From contig NZ_JAVAMA010000001.1 of NCBI RefSeq assembly GCF_030730875.1, positions 434,001 through 498,000 on the forward strand: a stretch of 64,000 nt of DNA, given 5' to 3'. The stretch comes from Sphingomonas sp. DG1-23. Lineage in GTDB: Bacteria; Pseudomonadota; Alphaproteobacteria; Sphingomonadales; Sphingomonadaceae. Under the pieces are notes generated by a model. The model did no database searches. It was given only the letters and a program-made list of their open reading frames with translations, and was not told the DNA's origin. Numbering within the stretch: position 1 is the first letter of the stretch; the number at the start of each line of letters is the position of its first letter. Below, in pieces: positions 54,832 through 63,402 of this stretch. The position numbers and the translations under genes were made by a program.

Positions 54832-55209
54832 ATGCCCATCGACGCCACCCGGCCCTATGACGACCAGAACATCTTCGCCAGGATCCTGCGCGGCGAGATC
54901 CCGTCGAACAGGGTCTATGAGGACGATCACGCCCTCGCCTTTCACGACATCAATCCGCAGGCGCCGCAGCACATCCTCGTGATCCCCAAAGGCGCCTATG
55001 TCAGCTGGGACGATTTCGCCGCCAAGGGCTCGGACGCCGAGATCGCCGGCTTCGTCCGCGCGGTCGGGCAGGTCGCGCGCGCGGCGGGGATGGTCGAGCC
55101 CGGCTACCGGCTGCTCGCCAATGTCGGACCGGATGCCCATCAGGAGGTACCGCACCTCCATGTGCACATCTTCGCCGGCCGCCCATTGGGGCCGATGCTC
55201 GCGCGCTGA
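54832..55209 (+). CDS. HIT family nucleotide-binding protein (HINT-like)
   Basis: HIT proteins cut nucleoside phosphoramidates or dinucleoside polyphosphates. The 125-residue protein has the histidine triad motif EVPHLHVHIFAGRP (about residue 105-118). The N-terminal DDQNIFARILRGEIPSNRVY is typical. It directly follows hisE, an arrangement I believe is common in alphaproteobacteria. Its ribosome site is repeat-derived. Confidence 0.93.
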   Translation: MPIDATRPYDDQNIFARILRGEIPSNRVYEDDHALAFHDINPQAPQHILVIPKGAYVSWDDFAAKGSDAEIAGFVRAVGQVARAAGMVEPGYRLLANVGPDAHQEVPHLHVHIFAGRPLGPMLAR

Positions 55210-55307
55210 GCTGCCGCACTAAGGGATTGCGCGCACGGCTTTTGCGGCTAGGCTCGCGCCTTTCAAATACGGGCGGCGCGAACCGGCGCCGCGAAGGGGA
55301 CCACTCA

Positions 55308-56846
55308 ATGATATTCGGGCGCGTAAAACCTCTCGACGCGATCCTCGCGACCGCCGAGAAGAAATCGCTTCATCGCTCGCTCGGCGCCTTCCAGTTGACG
55401 ATGCTCGGCATCGGCGCAGTGATCGGCACCGGCATCTTCGTTCTCACCGCCGAGGCTGCGCAAAAGGCCGGCCCCGGCATGATGGTCTCGTTCATCATCG
55501 CCGGCGTGGTCTGCGCCTTCGCAGCGCTCTGCTATGCCGAGATGGCGTCGATGGTCCCGGTCTCGGGCTCGGCCTACACCTATAGCTACGCGGTGATGGG
55601 CGAGCTGATCGCGTGGATGGTCGGCTGGGCGCTGATCCTCGAATATGCCGTCGCCGCCGGCGCGGTGTCGGTCGGCTGGTCGGGCTATGTCGTGGGTCTG
55701 ATCGAACATACGTTCAGTATCGACATACCCGATACCTTGGTGCTCGGGCCGCTCGACGGCGGGCTGATCAACTTGCCCGCAATGTTCATCGCCGGCCTCG
55801 TCACCTGGCTGCTGGTGATCGGCACCAAGGAGAGCGCGACGATCAACGCGATCCTCGTCACGATCAAGGTGACTGCGCTCACCGTGTTCATCGTGCTGGC
55901 GATCCCGGTGATGAACAGCGAACAATTCTCGCCCTTCGCCCCCACCGGCTTCATCGGCATCTCGATGGCGGCGGCTTCCATCTTCTTCGCTTATGTCGGC
56001 TTCGACGCGGTCTCGACTGCGGCCGAGGAGACCAAGAACCCGCAGCGCAACATGCCGATCGGCCTGATCGGTTCGCTCGGCATCTGCACGATCTTCTACA
56101 TCCTCGTCGCCGCCGGCGTGATCGGCGCGCCGGGCCTTTCCACCCAGCCGGTGACCGCCGGCGGCATCGCACTCGAGCCAGGCAGCCGCGAACTCGCCGC
56201 ACAGTGCGCCGCGCGCGCTGCGGAGGGCCTCAAGGACGTGGTCTGCTCGAAGGAAGCGCTGGCGTTCACCCTGCGCGAGATCGGCTGGCCGCAGATCGGC
56301 AACCTGCTCGGCCTCGCCGCCGGGCTGGCGCTGCCGTCGGTCATCCTGATGATGATGTTCGGCCAGACCCGCATCTTCTTCGTGATGAGCCGCGACGGTC
56401 TGCTCCCGCAGGCCTTTTCGAAGATCCACCCGAAGTTCAACACGCCGCACGTGATCACGATCATCACGGGCGTCGCGGTGGCGCTGTTCGCGGCCTTCTT
56501 CCCGGTCGGTCAGCTCGCCAACATCTCGAACTCGGGCACCTTGTTCGCCTTTGCCGCGGTCTCGATCGCGGTGATGGTGATCCGCCGCACCGAACCCAAC
56601 CGCAAGCGGCCATTCCGCACCCCGGCGGTGTTTGTCACTGCGCCGCTCGCGATCCTCGGCTGCGTCTATCTGTTCATCAGCCTCGATCACAAGAGCATCA
56701 TCCTCTTCCTGATCTGGGCGGCGATCGGGCTGCTCGTCTATTTCGGTTACAGCCGCAGCCGCAGCCATGTCGGCCGCGGGATCATCGATGTGCCCGAGCA
56801 CGAAGCCTATGAGGAACTCGATCCTCCGGTGCCCGGTACGCACTGA
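55308..56846 (+). CDS. APC family amino-acid permease
   Basis: This 512-residue inner-membrane transporter has about 12-14 helices. The first helix motif IGAVIGTGIFVLT, the next PVSGSAYTYSYAVMGEL and the TM6-like SIFFAYVGFDAVSTAAEETK are those of the cationic-amino-acid (CAT/YfnA) group. The long extracytoplasmic insert (about 285-335) has two cysteines. The substrate is uncertain. A strong terminator follows. Confidence 0.92.
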   Translation: MIFGRVKPLDAILATAEKKSLHRSLGAFQLTMLGIGAVIGTGIFVLTAEAAQKAGPGMMVSFIIAGVVCAFAALCYAEMASMVPVSGSAYTYSYAVMGELIAWMVGWALILEYAVAAGAVSVGWSGYVVGLIEHTFSIDIPDTLVLGPLDGGLINLPAMFIAGLVTWLLVIGTKESATINAILVTIKVTALTVFIVLAIPVMNSEQFSPFAPTGFIGISMAAASIFFAYVGFDAVSTAAEETKNPQRNMPIGLIGSLGICTIFYILVAAGVIGAPGLSTQPVTAGGIALEPGSRELAAQCAARAAEGLKDVVCSKEALAFTLREIGWPQIGNLLGLAAGLALPSVILMMMFGQTRIFFVMSRDGLLPQAFSKIHPKFNTPHVITIITGVAVALFAAFFPVGQLANISNSGTLFAFAAVSIAVMVIRRTEPNRKRPFRTPAVFVTAPLAILGCVYLFISLDHKSIILFLIWAAIGLLVYFGYSRSRSHVGRGIIDVPEHEAYEELDPPVPGTH

Positions 56847-56864
56847 GGCTTTAGGCAGAACAGG

Positions 56865-56898
56865 AAAGGGCCGGAGCGATCCTCCGGCCCTTTTTCTT
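56865..56898 (+). terminator. Rho-independent terminator of the permease gene
   Basis: AAAGGGCCGGAG-CGATC-CTCCGGCCCTTT is a perfect 12-pair stem followed by TTCTTT. Confidence 0.9.
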
Positions 56899-56900
56899 TC

Positions 56901-56945
56901 CCTCTCCCGCGTGCGCCGTCCCCTCTCCCGCTTGCGGGAGAGGGG
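56901..56945. repeat. Palindromic repeat, CCCTCTCCCGCTTGCGGGAG family
   Basis: CCCTCTCCCGC-TT-GCGGGAGAGGG at 56921 is a perfect 11-bp-arm palindrome. A half copy (CCTCTCCCGCGTGCG) precedes it. Confidence 0.75.
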
Positions 56946-56974
56946 GAGACGGACCGAAGGTCTGGCGATGGGTG

Positions 56975-57018
56975 AGGGTTCAGTGGGAATGACCGTGCGG
57001 TCGGTCCCACTGAACCCT
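56975..57018. repeat. Large hairpin upstream of the VWA gene
   Basis: AGGGTTCAGTGGGA (56975) and TCCCACTGAACCCT (57005) form 14 perfect pairs, and the inner GACCG/CGGTC adds to the stem. It follows the permease terminator and precedes the operator-like palindrome at 57029. Confidence 0.75.
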
Positions 57019-57028
57019 TGCAACCTTA

Positions 57029-57045
57029 ATGATATAGAATATCAT
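57029..57045. promoter_or_regulatory. Operator-like palindrome before the VWA gene
   Basis: ATGATAT-AGA-ATATCAT is a perfect seven-base-arm palindrome in an A/T-rich patch 84 bases before the start codon. It looks like a dimeric repressor site; the regulator is not known and not adjacent. Confidence 0.5.
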
Positions 57046-57128
57046 CACCGTTCATCCGCCGGTCATCCAGCCGGCGCAATTATCGTCGCAACGGCCCGCC
57101 AGCGGTCGGCAACCATGGGGAGAAAGAC

Positions 57129-58889
57129 ATGTCGCGTTCCGCGTTGATGCTCGGTTGTTCCGCCGTCCTGCTCACGTCCGCCGCCCCGCCGCCGCCCAAG
57201 GCAATCCCGCCCGCCGTCGGGCAGGATCGGCACTCGCCGGTGCGCTGCGTGCGCGAATCGTCGGTCGTGGTGAGTGGAATCCGCCACAGTGCCGCAACGC
57301 GCTATGCCCCGCCGCCCATGCCGATCGCGCCGCCGCCACCGATGATGGCGCCGCCGCCACCGTCCGAGCCGATGCCCGCGCCCGCTTACGCGCCGCCTGT
57401 CGCCGAAGTGAAGGCGCAGGCGCTGCGCCGCCTGCCCGGCGTCGCGATCGCCCCTGCCCCCTATGGCGCGCCCGGCAACACCGAGCGCTATGACGGCAAG
57501 GAAGTCGCCGCGATCCAGCAAGTGCTCGCCAACCCGGTCTCGACCTTCTCGGTCGATGTCGACACCGGCGCCTATGCGAATGTCCGCCGCTTCCTGACCC
57601 AGGGACAGGACGTGCCCGCCGCGGCTCTGCGCACCGAGGAGATGATCAACTATTTCCGCTACGATTATCCGCGCCCCGATTCGCGCGAGGCGCCGTTCAG
57701 CATCACCACCGATGTCGCCGCCACGCCGTGGAACCCCGACACCCGGCTGCTCCGCATCGGGCTGCGCGGCTATGACGTGAACGCGGCAGGCCGCCCGCCG
57801 GCCAATCTCGTCTTCCTCGTCGATGTTTCGGGATCGATGTCGAGCGAAGACAAATTGCCCCTCGTCAAGCGCGCGCTGACCATGCTCGCCGATCGGCTGA
57901 CCGCGAAGGACCGGGTGTCGATCGTCGTCTATGCCGGCGCGGCGGGCGTGGTGCTCGAGCCCACCCACAAGAAGGAATATGTGAAGGCCGCGCTCGAATG
58001 CCTCGACGCGGGCGGGTCGACCGCGGGCGGCGACGGCATCAAATTGGCCTATTCGGTCGCGCGGGCGAACTATCTCGAAGGCGGGATCAACCGCATCTTC
58101 CTCGCCACCGACGGCGATTTCAACGTCGGAATCAGCGACAACAAGGTGCTGGAGGAACTGGTCAGGAAGAACCGCGACGACGGCATCACGCTGACCACGC
58201 TGGGCTTCGGCACGGGCAATTACAACGAAGCGATGATGGAGCGCATCGCCGATGTCGGCAACGGCAACTATGCCTATATCGACAGCGCGATGGAGGCGCA
58301 GAAGGTGCTCGACGACGAGCTCAGCGCGACGCTTTTCACCATCGCGAAAGACGTCAAGGTCCAGGTCGAGTTCAACCCGGTACAAGTCAGCCAGTACCGC
58401 CTGATCGGCTATGAGAATCGCGCGCTCGCCGAGGAGGATTTCGCCAACGACACCGTCGACGCCGGCGATATCGGCGCGGGGCATCAGGTGACGGCATTGT
58501 ACGAGGTCGTCCCGGCAGGCGCCGCCGGCTGGACGCCCGAGCGGCGTTACGAGGGCAATCGCCCTGCCGTTGCCCCCACTACCGCCAATGAGTTCGCGAA
58601 CGTGAAATTGCGCTACAAGCTGCCCGGCGAGGCAAATTCGCGGCTGATCGAGCGCCCGGTGTCGGCCGGCCTTTTGCGTACCGCACAGGCGCCCCGCGGC
58701 GACATGGCCTTCGTCACGTCGGTCGCGGCATTCGGCCAGCGGCTGCGCGGCGACAAATATCTGAATGGCTATGGCTATCGCGACATCGGCGCGCTCGCCG
58801 GGGCTTCCGACAATTACTGGCGCAGCGAGTTCGCCCGGCTGGTCCGCCTCGCCGGCGCGGGACAAGGTTCGGTCGCCTCGGTCGACTGA
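57129..58889 (+). CDS. VWA domain exported protein (YfbK-like)
   Basis: This 586-residue protein has a Sec/lipoprotein-like leader (MSRSALMLGCSAVLLTSAAP) and an unusual Pro/Ala/Met-rich linker (about 58-92, PPPMPIAPPPPMMAPPPPSE). A YfbK-type N-terminal domain follows, then a von Willebrand factor A domain with MIDAS VFLVDVSGSMSSEDKLP (about 225-241) and FLATDGDFNVGISD. The DUF3520-type C-terminal domain ends it. Such proteins may bind partners through a metal ion at the envelope. Function is unknown. The palindrome at 57029 suggests regulated expression. Confidence 0.88.
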   Translation: MSRSALMLGCSAVLLTSAAPPPPKAIPPAVGQDRHSPVRCVRESSVVVSGIRHSAATRYAPPPMPIAPPPPMMAPPPPSEPMPAPAYAPPVAEVKAQALRRLPGVAIAPAPYGAPGNTERYDGKEVAAIQQVLANPVSTFSVDVDTGAYANVRRFLTQGQDVPAAALRTEEMINYFRYDYPRPDSREAPFSITTDVAATPWNPDTRLLRIGLRGYDVNAAGRPPANLVFLVDVSGSMSSEDKLPLVKRALTMLADRLTAKDRVSIVVYAGAAGVVLEPTHKKEYVKAALECLDAGGSTAGGDGIKLAYSVARANYLEGGINRIFLATDGDFNVGISDNKVLEELVRKNRDDGITLTTLGFGTGNYNEAMMERIADVGNGNYAYIDSAMEAQKVLDDELSATLFTIAKDVKVQVEFNPVQVSQYRLIGYENRALAEEDFANDTVDAGDIGAGHQVTALYEVVPAGAAGWTPERRYEGNRPAVAPTTANEFANVKLRYKLPGEANSRLIERPVSAGLLRTAQAPRGDMAFVTSVAAFGQRLRGDKYLNGYGYRDIGALAGASDNYWRSEFARLVRLAGAGQGSVASVD

Positions 58890-58962
58890 GCCGGCTGGAC
58901 GCTGCGGAATCCGGCGCTATGCAGTTGAGATTGCGTGACTGCATGGCGTCGGGAGCAAGTGA

Positions 58963-59601
58963 ATGAACGATACGGCCTGGCAGACGGGTGGCCCGCTGAT
59001 CGAGGGTGGACCGGTCTGGCTCACTCTGTCCTTCGTGCTGATCGGCCTCGGCATTCTCCTTGCCCTGTTCGTCCTCGCCTGGGGCACCCGGCTGGCGAAG
59101 CGGCGGCAGCAGGCGCGGCAGGAACTCGAAGCGCGCGGCGAGCTCGGCGGTTCGGTCGAGCCCGCCCCGCCGGTTCGCCCGATTGCAGTTCCTCCGGTAG
59201 CGCCTCCGCCGCCGCCGATTGCCGATACCCCGACCATCGCCGCCGCCCCGGAACCGGATCCCGAACCTGCACCGCTCGCCGACGAGCCGATCGCCGCCGC
59301 CGCGCCGCTCGACGCTTCGCCCGCGACGCTCGCCGCGTCCGATCCGGCCCCGAGCGCATCCGGCGCCGACGATCTCACCCGGATGAAAGGCGTCGGCCCG
59401 AAGCTCGCCGAACGGCTGAACGCGCTCGGCGTCACCAGCTTCGCCCAGCTCGCTGCGTTCGGCCCCGCCGAAGCCGAGGCGCTCGACGCCCAGCTCGGCA
59501 GTTTCCAGGGCCGCATCCACCGCGACCGCTGGATCGAGCAAGCCGGCTTCCTCGCCCGCGGCGATCAGGCGGGCTATGAAGCGGTATTCGGCAAGCTGTA
59601 A
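58963..59601 (+). CDS. Membrane-anchored protein with helix-hairpin-helix domain
   Basis: This 212-residue protein has a single N-terminal membrane helix (LTLSFVLIGLGILLALFVLA, about 21-40) and a long Pro/Ala-rich linker (about 65-135). A C-terminal HhH (H3TH) domain begins LTRMKGVGPKLAERLNALGV (about 138-157) and ends FLARGDQAGYEAVFGKL. HhH domains usually bind DNA or act as protein contacts; on a membrane anchor the role is unclear. The same domain is fused to NADH dehydrogenase and ribosomal L21-like proteins in some alphaproteobacteria. Confidence 0.85.
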   Translation: MNDTAWQTGGPLIEGGPVWLTLSFVLIGLGILLALFVLAWGTRLAKRRQQARQELEARGELGGSVEPAPPVRPIAVPPVAPPPPPIADTPTIAAAPEPDPEPAPLADEPIAAAAPLDASPATLAASDPAPSASGADDLTRMKGVGPKLAERLNALGVTSFAQLAAFGPAEAEALDAQLGSFQGRIHRDRWIEQAGFLARGDQAGYEAVFGKL

Positions 59602-59650
59602 CTTACGGGAGTAGCGTCATCACGCTCCTTGCGGACCTCCCCCCTCGGGA

Positions 59651-60946
59651 TCAGTCCGCCTGGCGCACGAGCAATTTGTCGATCTTGCGCCCGTCCATGT
59701 CGACGATCTCGAAGCGCCAGCCCTGCTCGGCGAACACTTCGCCTTCCTCGGGCAGATGCTTGAGCACCGCGAGCGCCAGTCCGGCGACGGTGGCATAGTC
59801 GCGGTCCTCGGGCAGATCGAGGCCGAGCCGTTCGGCGAGCGCATCGGCAGGCATCTGGCCCGACACCAATAAGGATCCGTCCTCGCGCACCACGAGGCTC
59901 GGCGTGTCGCCCGGCACCGCATCCGACGCGAAATCGCCGGCGATCGCCGCGAGCAGATTGGCAGGCGTCACGATCCCTTCGAAATGGCCATATTCGTCAT
60001 GGACCAGCCCCATCGGCACCTCGGCGCGACGCAGCGCGCCCAGCGCGTCCATCGCATCGACCTGATCGGGCAATACCGGCGCCACCCGCATCAGCCGGCG
60101 CAGGTCGAGCGTCTCGCCGCGGAACAGCGCTGCGGCGATATCGCGCGCCTGGACCACGCCGATCACCGAATCGACCGAGCCTTCCGCCACCGGCAGCCGC
60201 GTGTGCGGCGTCGCGAGCAACGCGTCGCGGATGCCGGCCGCATCGAGATCGACGTCGAGCCAGTCCACGTCGGTGCGCGGGGTCATCACTTCGCGCACCG
60301 GCCGATCGGCGAGCCGGACCACGCCCGAGATGATCGAGCGCTCATGCTCCTCGATCACGCCCGACCGCGACGCCTCGGCGACGATCAGATGGAGCTCCTC
60401 GGCAGTGACGCGGTTCTCCGATTCGCGGTTGAGCCCGATCAGCCGGAAGATCAGAGCGCTCGATTTGTCGAGCAGCCACACCACCGGCGCAGTGATCCGG
60501 CTGAGCCACAGCATCGGGATCGCCATCACCGCGGCAATCGGCTCGGGCGAGCGCAAGGCGAACTGCTTGGGCACCAGCTCGCCGATCACCAGCGAGGCAT
60601 AGGTGGTGATCGCGATCACCAGCGTGATCCCCACCGTCCGAGCAGTTTCGGCATCGAGCCCGAGCCCTTCGATGCGCTGGGCGACCGGCGTGCCGAGGCT
60701 CGCGCCCGAATAGGCGCCGGCGATGATCCCGATCAGGGTGATGCCGATCTGCACGGTCGAGAGGAACTTGCCCGGATCGGCGGCGAGCCGAATCGCCGTC
60801 GCGGCGCCGCGATGGGTCCGCGCCAAAGCCTCGAGCCGCGCGGTGCGCGCGGAGACGATCGCGAGTTCGGACATCGAGAAGACGCCGTTGATGGCGATCA
60901 GCACGAGGATGATCGCGACGTCGATCCAGGGAAAGGGAGCTGGCAT
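59651..60946 (-). CDS. CNNM/CorC family hemolysin-like membrane protein
   Basis: This 431-residue inner-membrane protein has a DUF21 (CNNM) domain of about four helices (1-200). Two CBS domains follow with REVMTPRTDVDWLDVD and VIGVVQARDIAAALF, and a C-terminal CorC_HlyC domain. It is thought to take part in magnesium or cobalt efflux. GGAGG lies nine bases before the ATG at 60946. The neighbour on the other side is the OmpA lipoprotein, divergently placed. Confidence 0.93.
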   Translation of the reverse strand: MPAPFPWIDVAIILVLIAINGVFSMSELAIVSARTARLEALARTHRGAATAIRLAADPGKFLSTVQIGITLIGIIAGAYSGASLGTPVAQRIEGLGLDAETARTVGITLVIAITTYASLVIGELVPKQFALRSPEPIAAVMAIPMLWLSRITAPVVWLLDKSSALIFRLIGLNRESENRVTAEELHLIVAEASRSGVIEEHERSIISGVVRLADRPVREVMTPRTDVDWLDVDLDAAGIRDALLATPHTRLPVAEGSVDSVIGVVQARDIAAALFRGETLDLRRLMRVAPVLPDQVDAMDALGALRRAEVPMGLVHDEYGHFEGIVTPANLLAAIAGDFASDAVPGDTPSLVVREDGSLLVSGQMPADALAERLGLDLPEDRDYATVAGLALAVLKHLPEEGEVFAEQGWRFEIVDMDGRKIDKLLVRQAD

Positions 60947-61074
60947 GATGTAGCGCCTCCATATCCGCACTGGGCCGCGCTTCACAACCGCGCTATTTGC
61001 GAAGCTTCGATGCGCAGGCGGAACAATGCCCCGCGGTAACGGGTTTTGCGCCGCAGGGACCAAAAGGAGCCGTC

Positions 61075-61752
61075 ATGACCTTCACTCGCAAGGCGCTCGT
61101 CGCCGCAGCGCTCGCCGCCACCACGCTCACTGCCGCCTGCGTCACCGATCCGGTCACCGGCGAACGCCGCGTCTCGAAAGCGGCGATCGGCGGCGGCGTC
61201 GGGGTGCTCGGCGGCTATCTGCTCGGCGATCTCGTCGGCGGCCGCAACGATCGCACCGAGAAGATCATCGGCGCGGGCATCGGCGGCCTCGCCGGTGCCG
61301 GAATCGGCGCATATATGGACCGCCAGGAGCAGGAACTGCGTCGCCGCACCGCGGGCACCGACATCCGGGTGATCCGCCAGGGCGACGATCTGGTGCTCAA
61401 CATGCCTTCGAACGTCACCTTCGCGACCAATGAATCGAGCGTCCAGCCGCAATTTCGCGCCACGCTCGATCAGGTGGCCGATGTGCTCAAGCAGTACAAC
61501 CAGACCTATATCGACGTGTACGGCCACACCGATTCTACCGGCAGCGACAGCTATAATCTCGCCCTGTCGCAGCGCCGCGCCGCCTCGGTCGCCGATTATC
61601 TGTCGGCGCGCGGCGTGCAGAGCGCCCGGCTCGGCACCCGCGGCTTCGGCGAGACCCAGCCGGTCGCCGACAACGAAACCGAGCAAGGCAAGGCCGCCAA
61701 TCGCCGGGTCGAGATCAAGCTGGTCCCGATCACCCAGCAGGATGTCGGCTGA
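61075..61752 (+). CDS. OmpA family lipoprotein (YiaD-like)
   Basis: This 225-residue outer-membrane lipoprotein has lipobox TAAC (Cys22) and a glycine-zipper region (GGGVGVLGGYLLGDLVGG, about 43-60). The C-terminal OmpA peptidoglycan-binding domain contains VYGHTDSTGSDSYNLALSQR and later VETQ-like GFGETQPVADNET. It ends with KAANRRVEIKLVPI. It tethers the outer membrane to peptidoglycan. AAAAGGAG precedes the ATG. Confidence 0.94.
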   Translation: MTFTRKALVAAALAATTLTAACVTDPVTGERRVSKAAIGGGVGVLGGYLLGDLVGGRNDRTEKIIGAGIGGLAGAGIGAYMDRQEQELRRRTAGTDIRVIRQGDDLVLNMPSNVTFATNESSVQPQFRATLDQVADVLKQYNQTYIDVYGHTDSTGSDSYNLALSQRRAASVADYLSARGVQSARLGTRGFGETQPVADNETEQGKAANRRVEIKLVPITQQDVG

Positions 61753-61760
61753 CCCGGCCT

Positions 61761-61839
61761 GGTGCTCCTGCGAAAGCAGGAGCCCAGGGCCGCAAACGGC
61801 CGCCCGTGACTCCGGGCCCCTGCTTTCGCAGGAGCCCTG
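61761..61839. repeat. Inverted repeat pair, GCTCCTGCGAAAGCAGGAG family
   Basis: GTGCTCCTGCGAAAGCAGGA (61762) and CCCTGCTTTCGCAGGAGC (61818) are inverted copies, each a small hairpin. It lies between the convergent OmpA and tadA genes. Confidence 0.75.
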
Positions 61840-61846
61840 AAGCGCT

Positions 61847-62299
61847 TCATCCCCGCCGCGCCCTGAAGAAATCCCGCAACAGTGCCCCCGCCTCGCTTTC
61901 GCCGATCCCCGAATAGATTTCGGGCCGGTGATGGCATGTCGGCTGGGCGAAGAAGCGCGCACCGTGCTCGACCGCACCGCCCTTGGGATCGCTCGCGCCG
62001 TAATAGAGCCGCGCGAGCCGGGCGTGCGCGATCGCACCCGCGCACATCGCGCAGGGCTCGAGCGTCACCCACAGATCGCAACCCTCGAGCCGTTCCTGAC
62101 CTAGGATCCGCGCTGCCGCGCGAATTGCGAGCATCTCGGCATGCGCGGTGGGATCGTGGAGCGCGCGCGGCGCATTCGCCGCGCTGGCGATGACCTTGCC
62201 CTCGCGGACGATCACCGCGCCGACCGGCACTTCGCCCGCCTGCGCAGCGGAACGCGCGGCATCGAGCGCAAGGCGCATCGGTTCGGGGAGCGGGAACAT
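61847..62299 (-). CDS. tadA: tRNA adenosine deaminase
   Basis: TadA converts A34 of tRNA-Arg to inosine. The 150-residue cytidine-deaminase-fold protein has the catalytic HAEMLAIRAA (His53, Glu55) and zinc cysteines in PCAMCAGAI (Cys83, Cys86). The N-terminal EVPVGAVIV and NAPRALHDPTAHAE are typical. Length and residues are normal. Confidence 0.96.
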   Translation of the reverse strand: MFPLPEPMRLALDAARSAAQAGEVPVGAVIVREGKVIASAANAPRALHDPTAHAEMLAIRAAARILGQERLEGCDLWVTLEPCAMCAGAIAHARLARLYYGASDPKGGAVEHGARFFAQPTCHHRPEIYSGIGESEAGALLRDFFRARRG

Positions 62300-62329
62300 C
62301 GCGGTGATCTACCGCCCCTATCCCCCTTC

Positions 62330-62437
62330 GTCACCCCGGCAGCAGTGCCGGGGTCCACCGAGAGGTCGGGACAGAAGCAGGAGGCGAAAAGGGCTCGTTC
62401 GCGGCGCAGTGGACCCCGGCACTGGGGCCGGGGTCAC
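62330..62437. repeat. Intergenic inverted repeat pair, TCACCCCGGC family
   Basis: GTCACCCCGGCAGCAGTGCC plus GGGGTCCACC at 62330, and its inverted partner GTGGACCCCGGCACTGGGGC plus CGGGGTCAC ending 62437. Arms are about 30 bases with a 50-base middle. It lies just before the end of the small YqaE-like gene. Confidence 0.8.
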
Positions 62438-62442
62438 GGCGA

Positions 62443-62634
62443 CTATGCGGCCACAGGCGTGCTCTTCGCGCCGCGCCCCTCCCGCATCACCGTCCACAAT
62501 GCGAACGCCACGCCCGGCAGGAAGCCCAGCACCGTGAGCCCGCACGCGATCAGGAAATCGCGCCCCGGTCCGCGCGTCAGATAGACGCCGAGCGGCGGCA
62601 GCAACACTGCGGCGACGATTCGCCCGGCCCGCAT
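62443..62634 (-). CDS. YqaE/Pmp3 family small membrane protein
   Basis: This 63-residue protein has two membrane helices and the family pattern IVAAVLLPPLGVYLTRGPGR and then FLIACGLTVLGFLPGVAFAL. Pmp3-type proteins influence membrane potential and salt stress. The start overlaps the upstream stop by one base (TAATG). Confidence 0.88.
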   Translation of the reverse strand: MRAGRIVAAVLLPPLGVYLTRGPGRDFLIACGLTVLGFLPGVAFALWTVMREGRGAKSTPVAA

Positions 62635-62921
62635 TATTTCGCCGCGGGCGTCGGCGATGCGCCCGGCGCCTGCTTCACGTCGATCGTCGGCAACACCACG
62701 GTCGCTTTCTTCATTTCCACCGTCGGCACCTCGACGGTTCTGGCGGTATTGCCGATCCCGACGCTGCCCGTCTCGGCGCTGATCTTGGGCAGTTCGCCGC
62801 CCTGGACGCTCACTGTCGGCAGGCTGCCGCCGCGTTGCTGATTGAATGACAGCATGCCGGTCGCCATCGCCGCGACAACGCCGAGGGCGATCAGCCCGAT
62901 CAACACGAGGATTGCACGCAT
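62634..62921 (-). CDS. Membrane-anchored protein of unknown function (95 aa)
   Basis: One N-terminal helix ([20 protein letters not shown]) is followed by a mature part with repeating Thr/Val/Glu-rich beta-like segments ([18 protein letters not shown], then [20 protein letters not shown]). The short repeat of the form P.[VI].[VA]. recurs, suggesting a small beta structure. It is coupled to the YqaE-like gene. The function is unknown. Confidence 0.75.
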   Translation of the reverse strand: MRAILVLIGLIALGVVAAMATGMLSFNQQRGGSLPTVSVQGGELPKISAETGSVGIGNTARTVEVPTVEMKKATVVLPTIDVKQAPGASPTPAAK

Positions 62922-63012
62922 CGCCTTTGTCTCCCGGATCGAATCGTTTGCGTAATAACGCCACAAACGCCATGGAGGTTGCGTCGGGCTGGCGCTTTGA
63001 TCGGCGAATCGG

Positions 63013-63041
63013 TTGACGCACCCGGCCATACCCGCTATCGG
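63013..63041 (+). promoter_or_regulatory. Probable sigma-70 promoter of rpmB
   Basis: TTGACG (63013-63018), 17-base spacer, TATCGG (63036-63041), 42 bases before the rpmB start. The -35 is near-consensus and the -10 is fair, which suits a strongly expressed ribosomal protein. Confidence 0.55.
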
Positions 63042-63083
63042 CGCGGCCTTTCCGGCTTATGCCAAAAACCAGGATTTAAAGCG

Positions 63084-63383
63084 ATGTCGCGCATTTGCGA
63101 GCTGACCGGCAAGGGCCGGCAGGTGGGACACAACGTCTCCCACGCCAACAACAAGACCAAGCGCACGTTCCTGCCCAATCTGCAGAACGTCACGCTGATG
63201 TCGGACACGCTGGGCCGCAGCATCCGCCTGCGCGTCTCGACGCACGGCCTGCGCTCGGTCGAGCATAATGGCGGCCTCGACAATTGGCTGCTCAAGGCCA
63301 GCGACGACGATCTGTCGCTGCGCGCGCGTCGCCTGAAGCGCGAAGTGCGCAAGGCGTCGACCGCCGAGAAGACCGCGGCCTAA
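63084..63383 (+). CDS. rpmB: 50S ribosomal protein L28
   Basis: The 99-residue protein has the L28 core [20 protein letters not shown] and [15 protein letters not shown]. It then reads [20 protein letters not shown], which is typical of the longer alphaproteobacterial form. It has no zinc cysteine pairs. It has its own promoter and terminator. Confidence 0.98.
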   Translation: MSRICELTGKGRQVGHNVSHANNKTKRTFLPNLQNVTLMSDTLGRSIRLRVSTHGLRSVEHNGGLDNWLLKASDDDLSLRARRLKREVRKASTAEKTAA

Positions 63384-63402
63384 CGGCTTTTGCGGATTGG
63401 CG

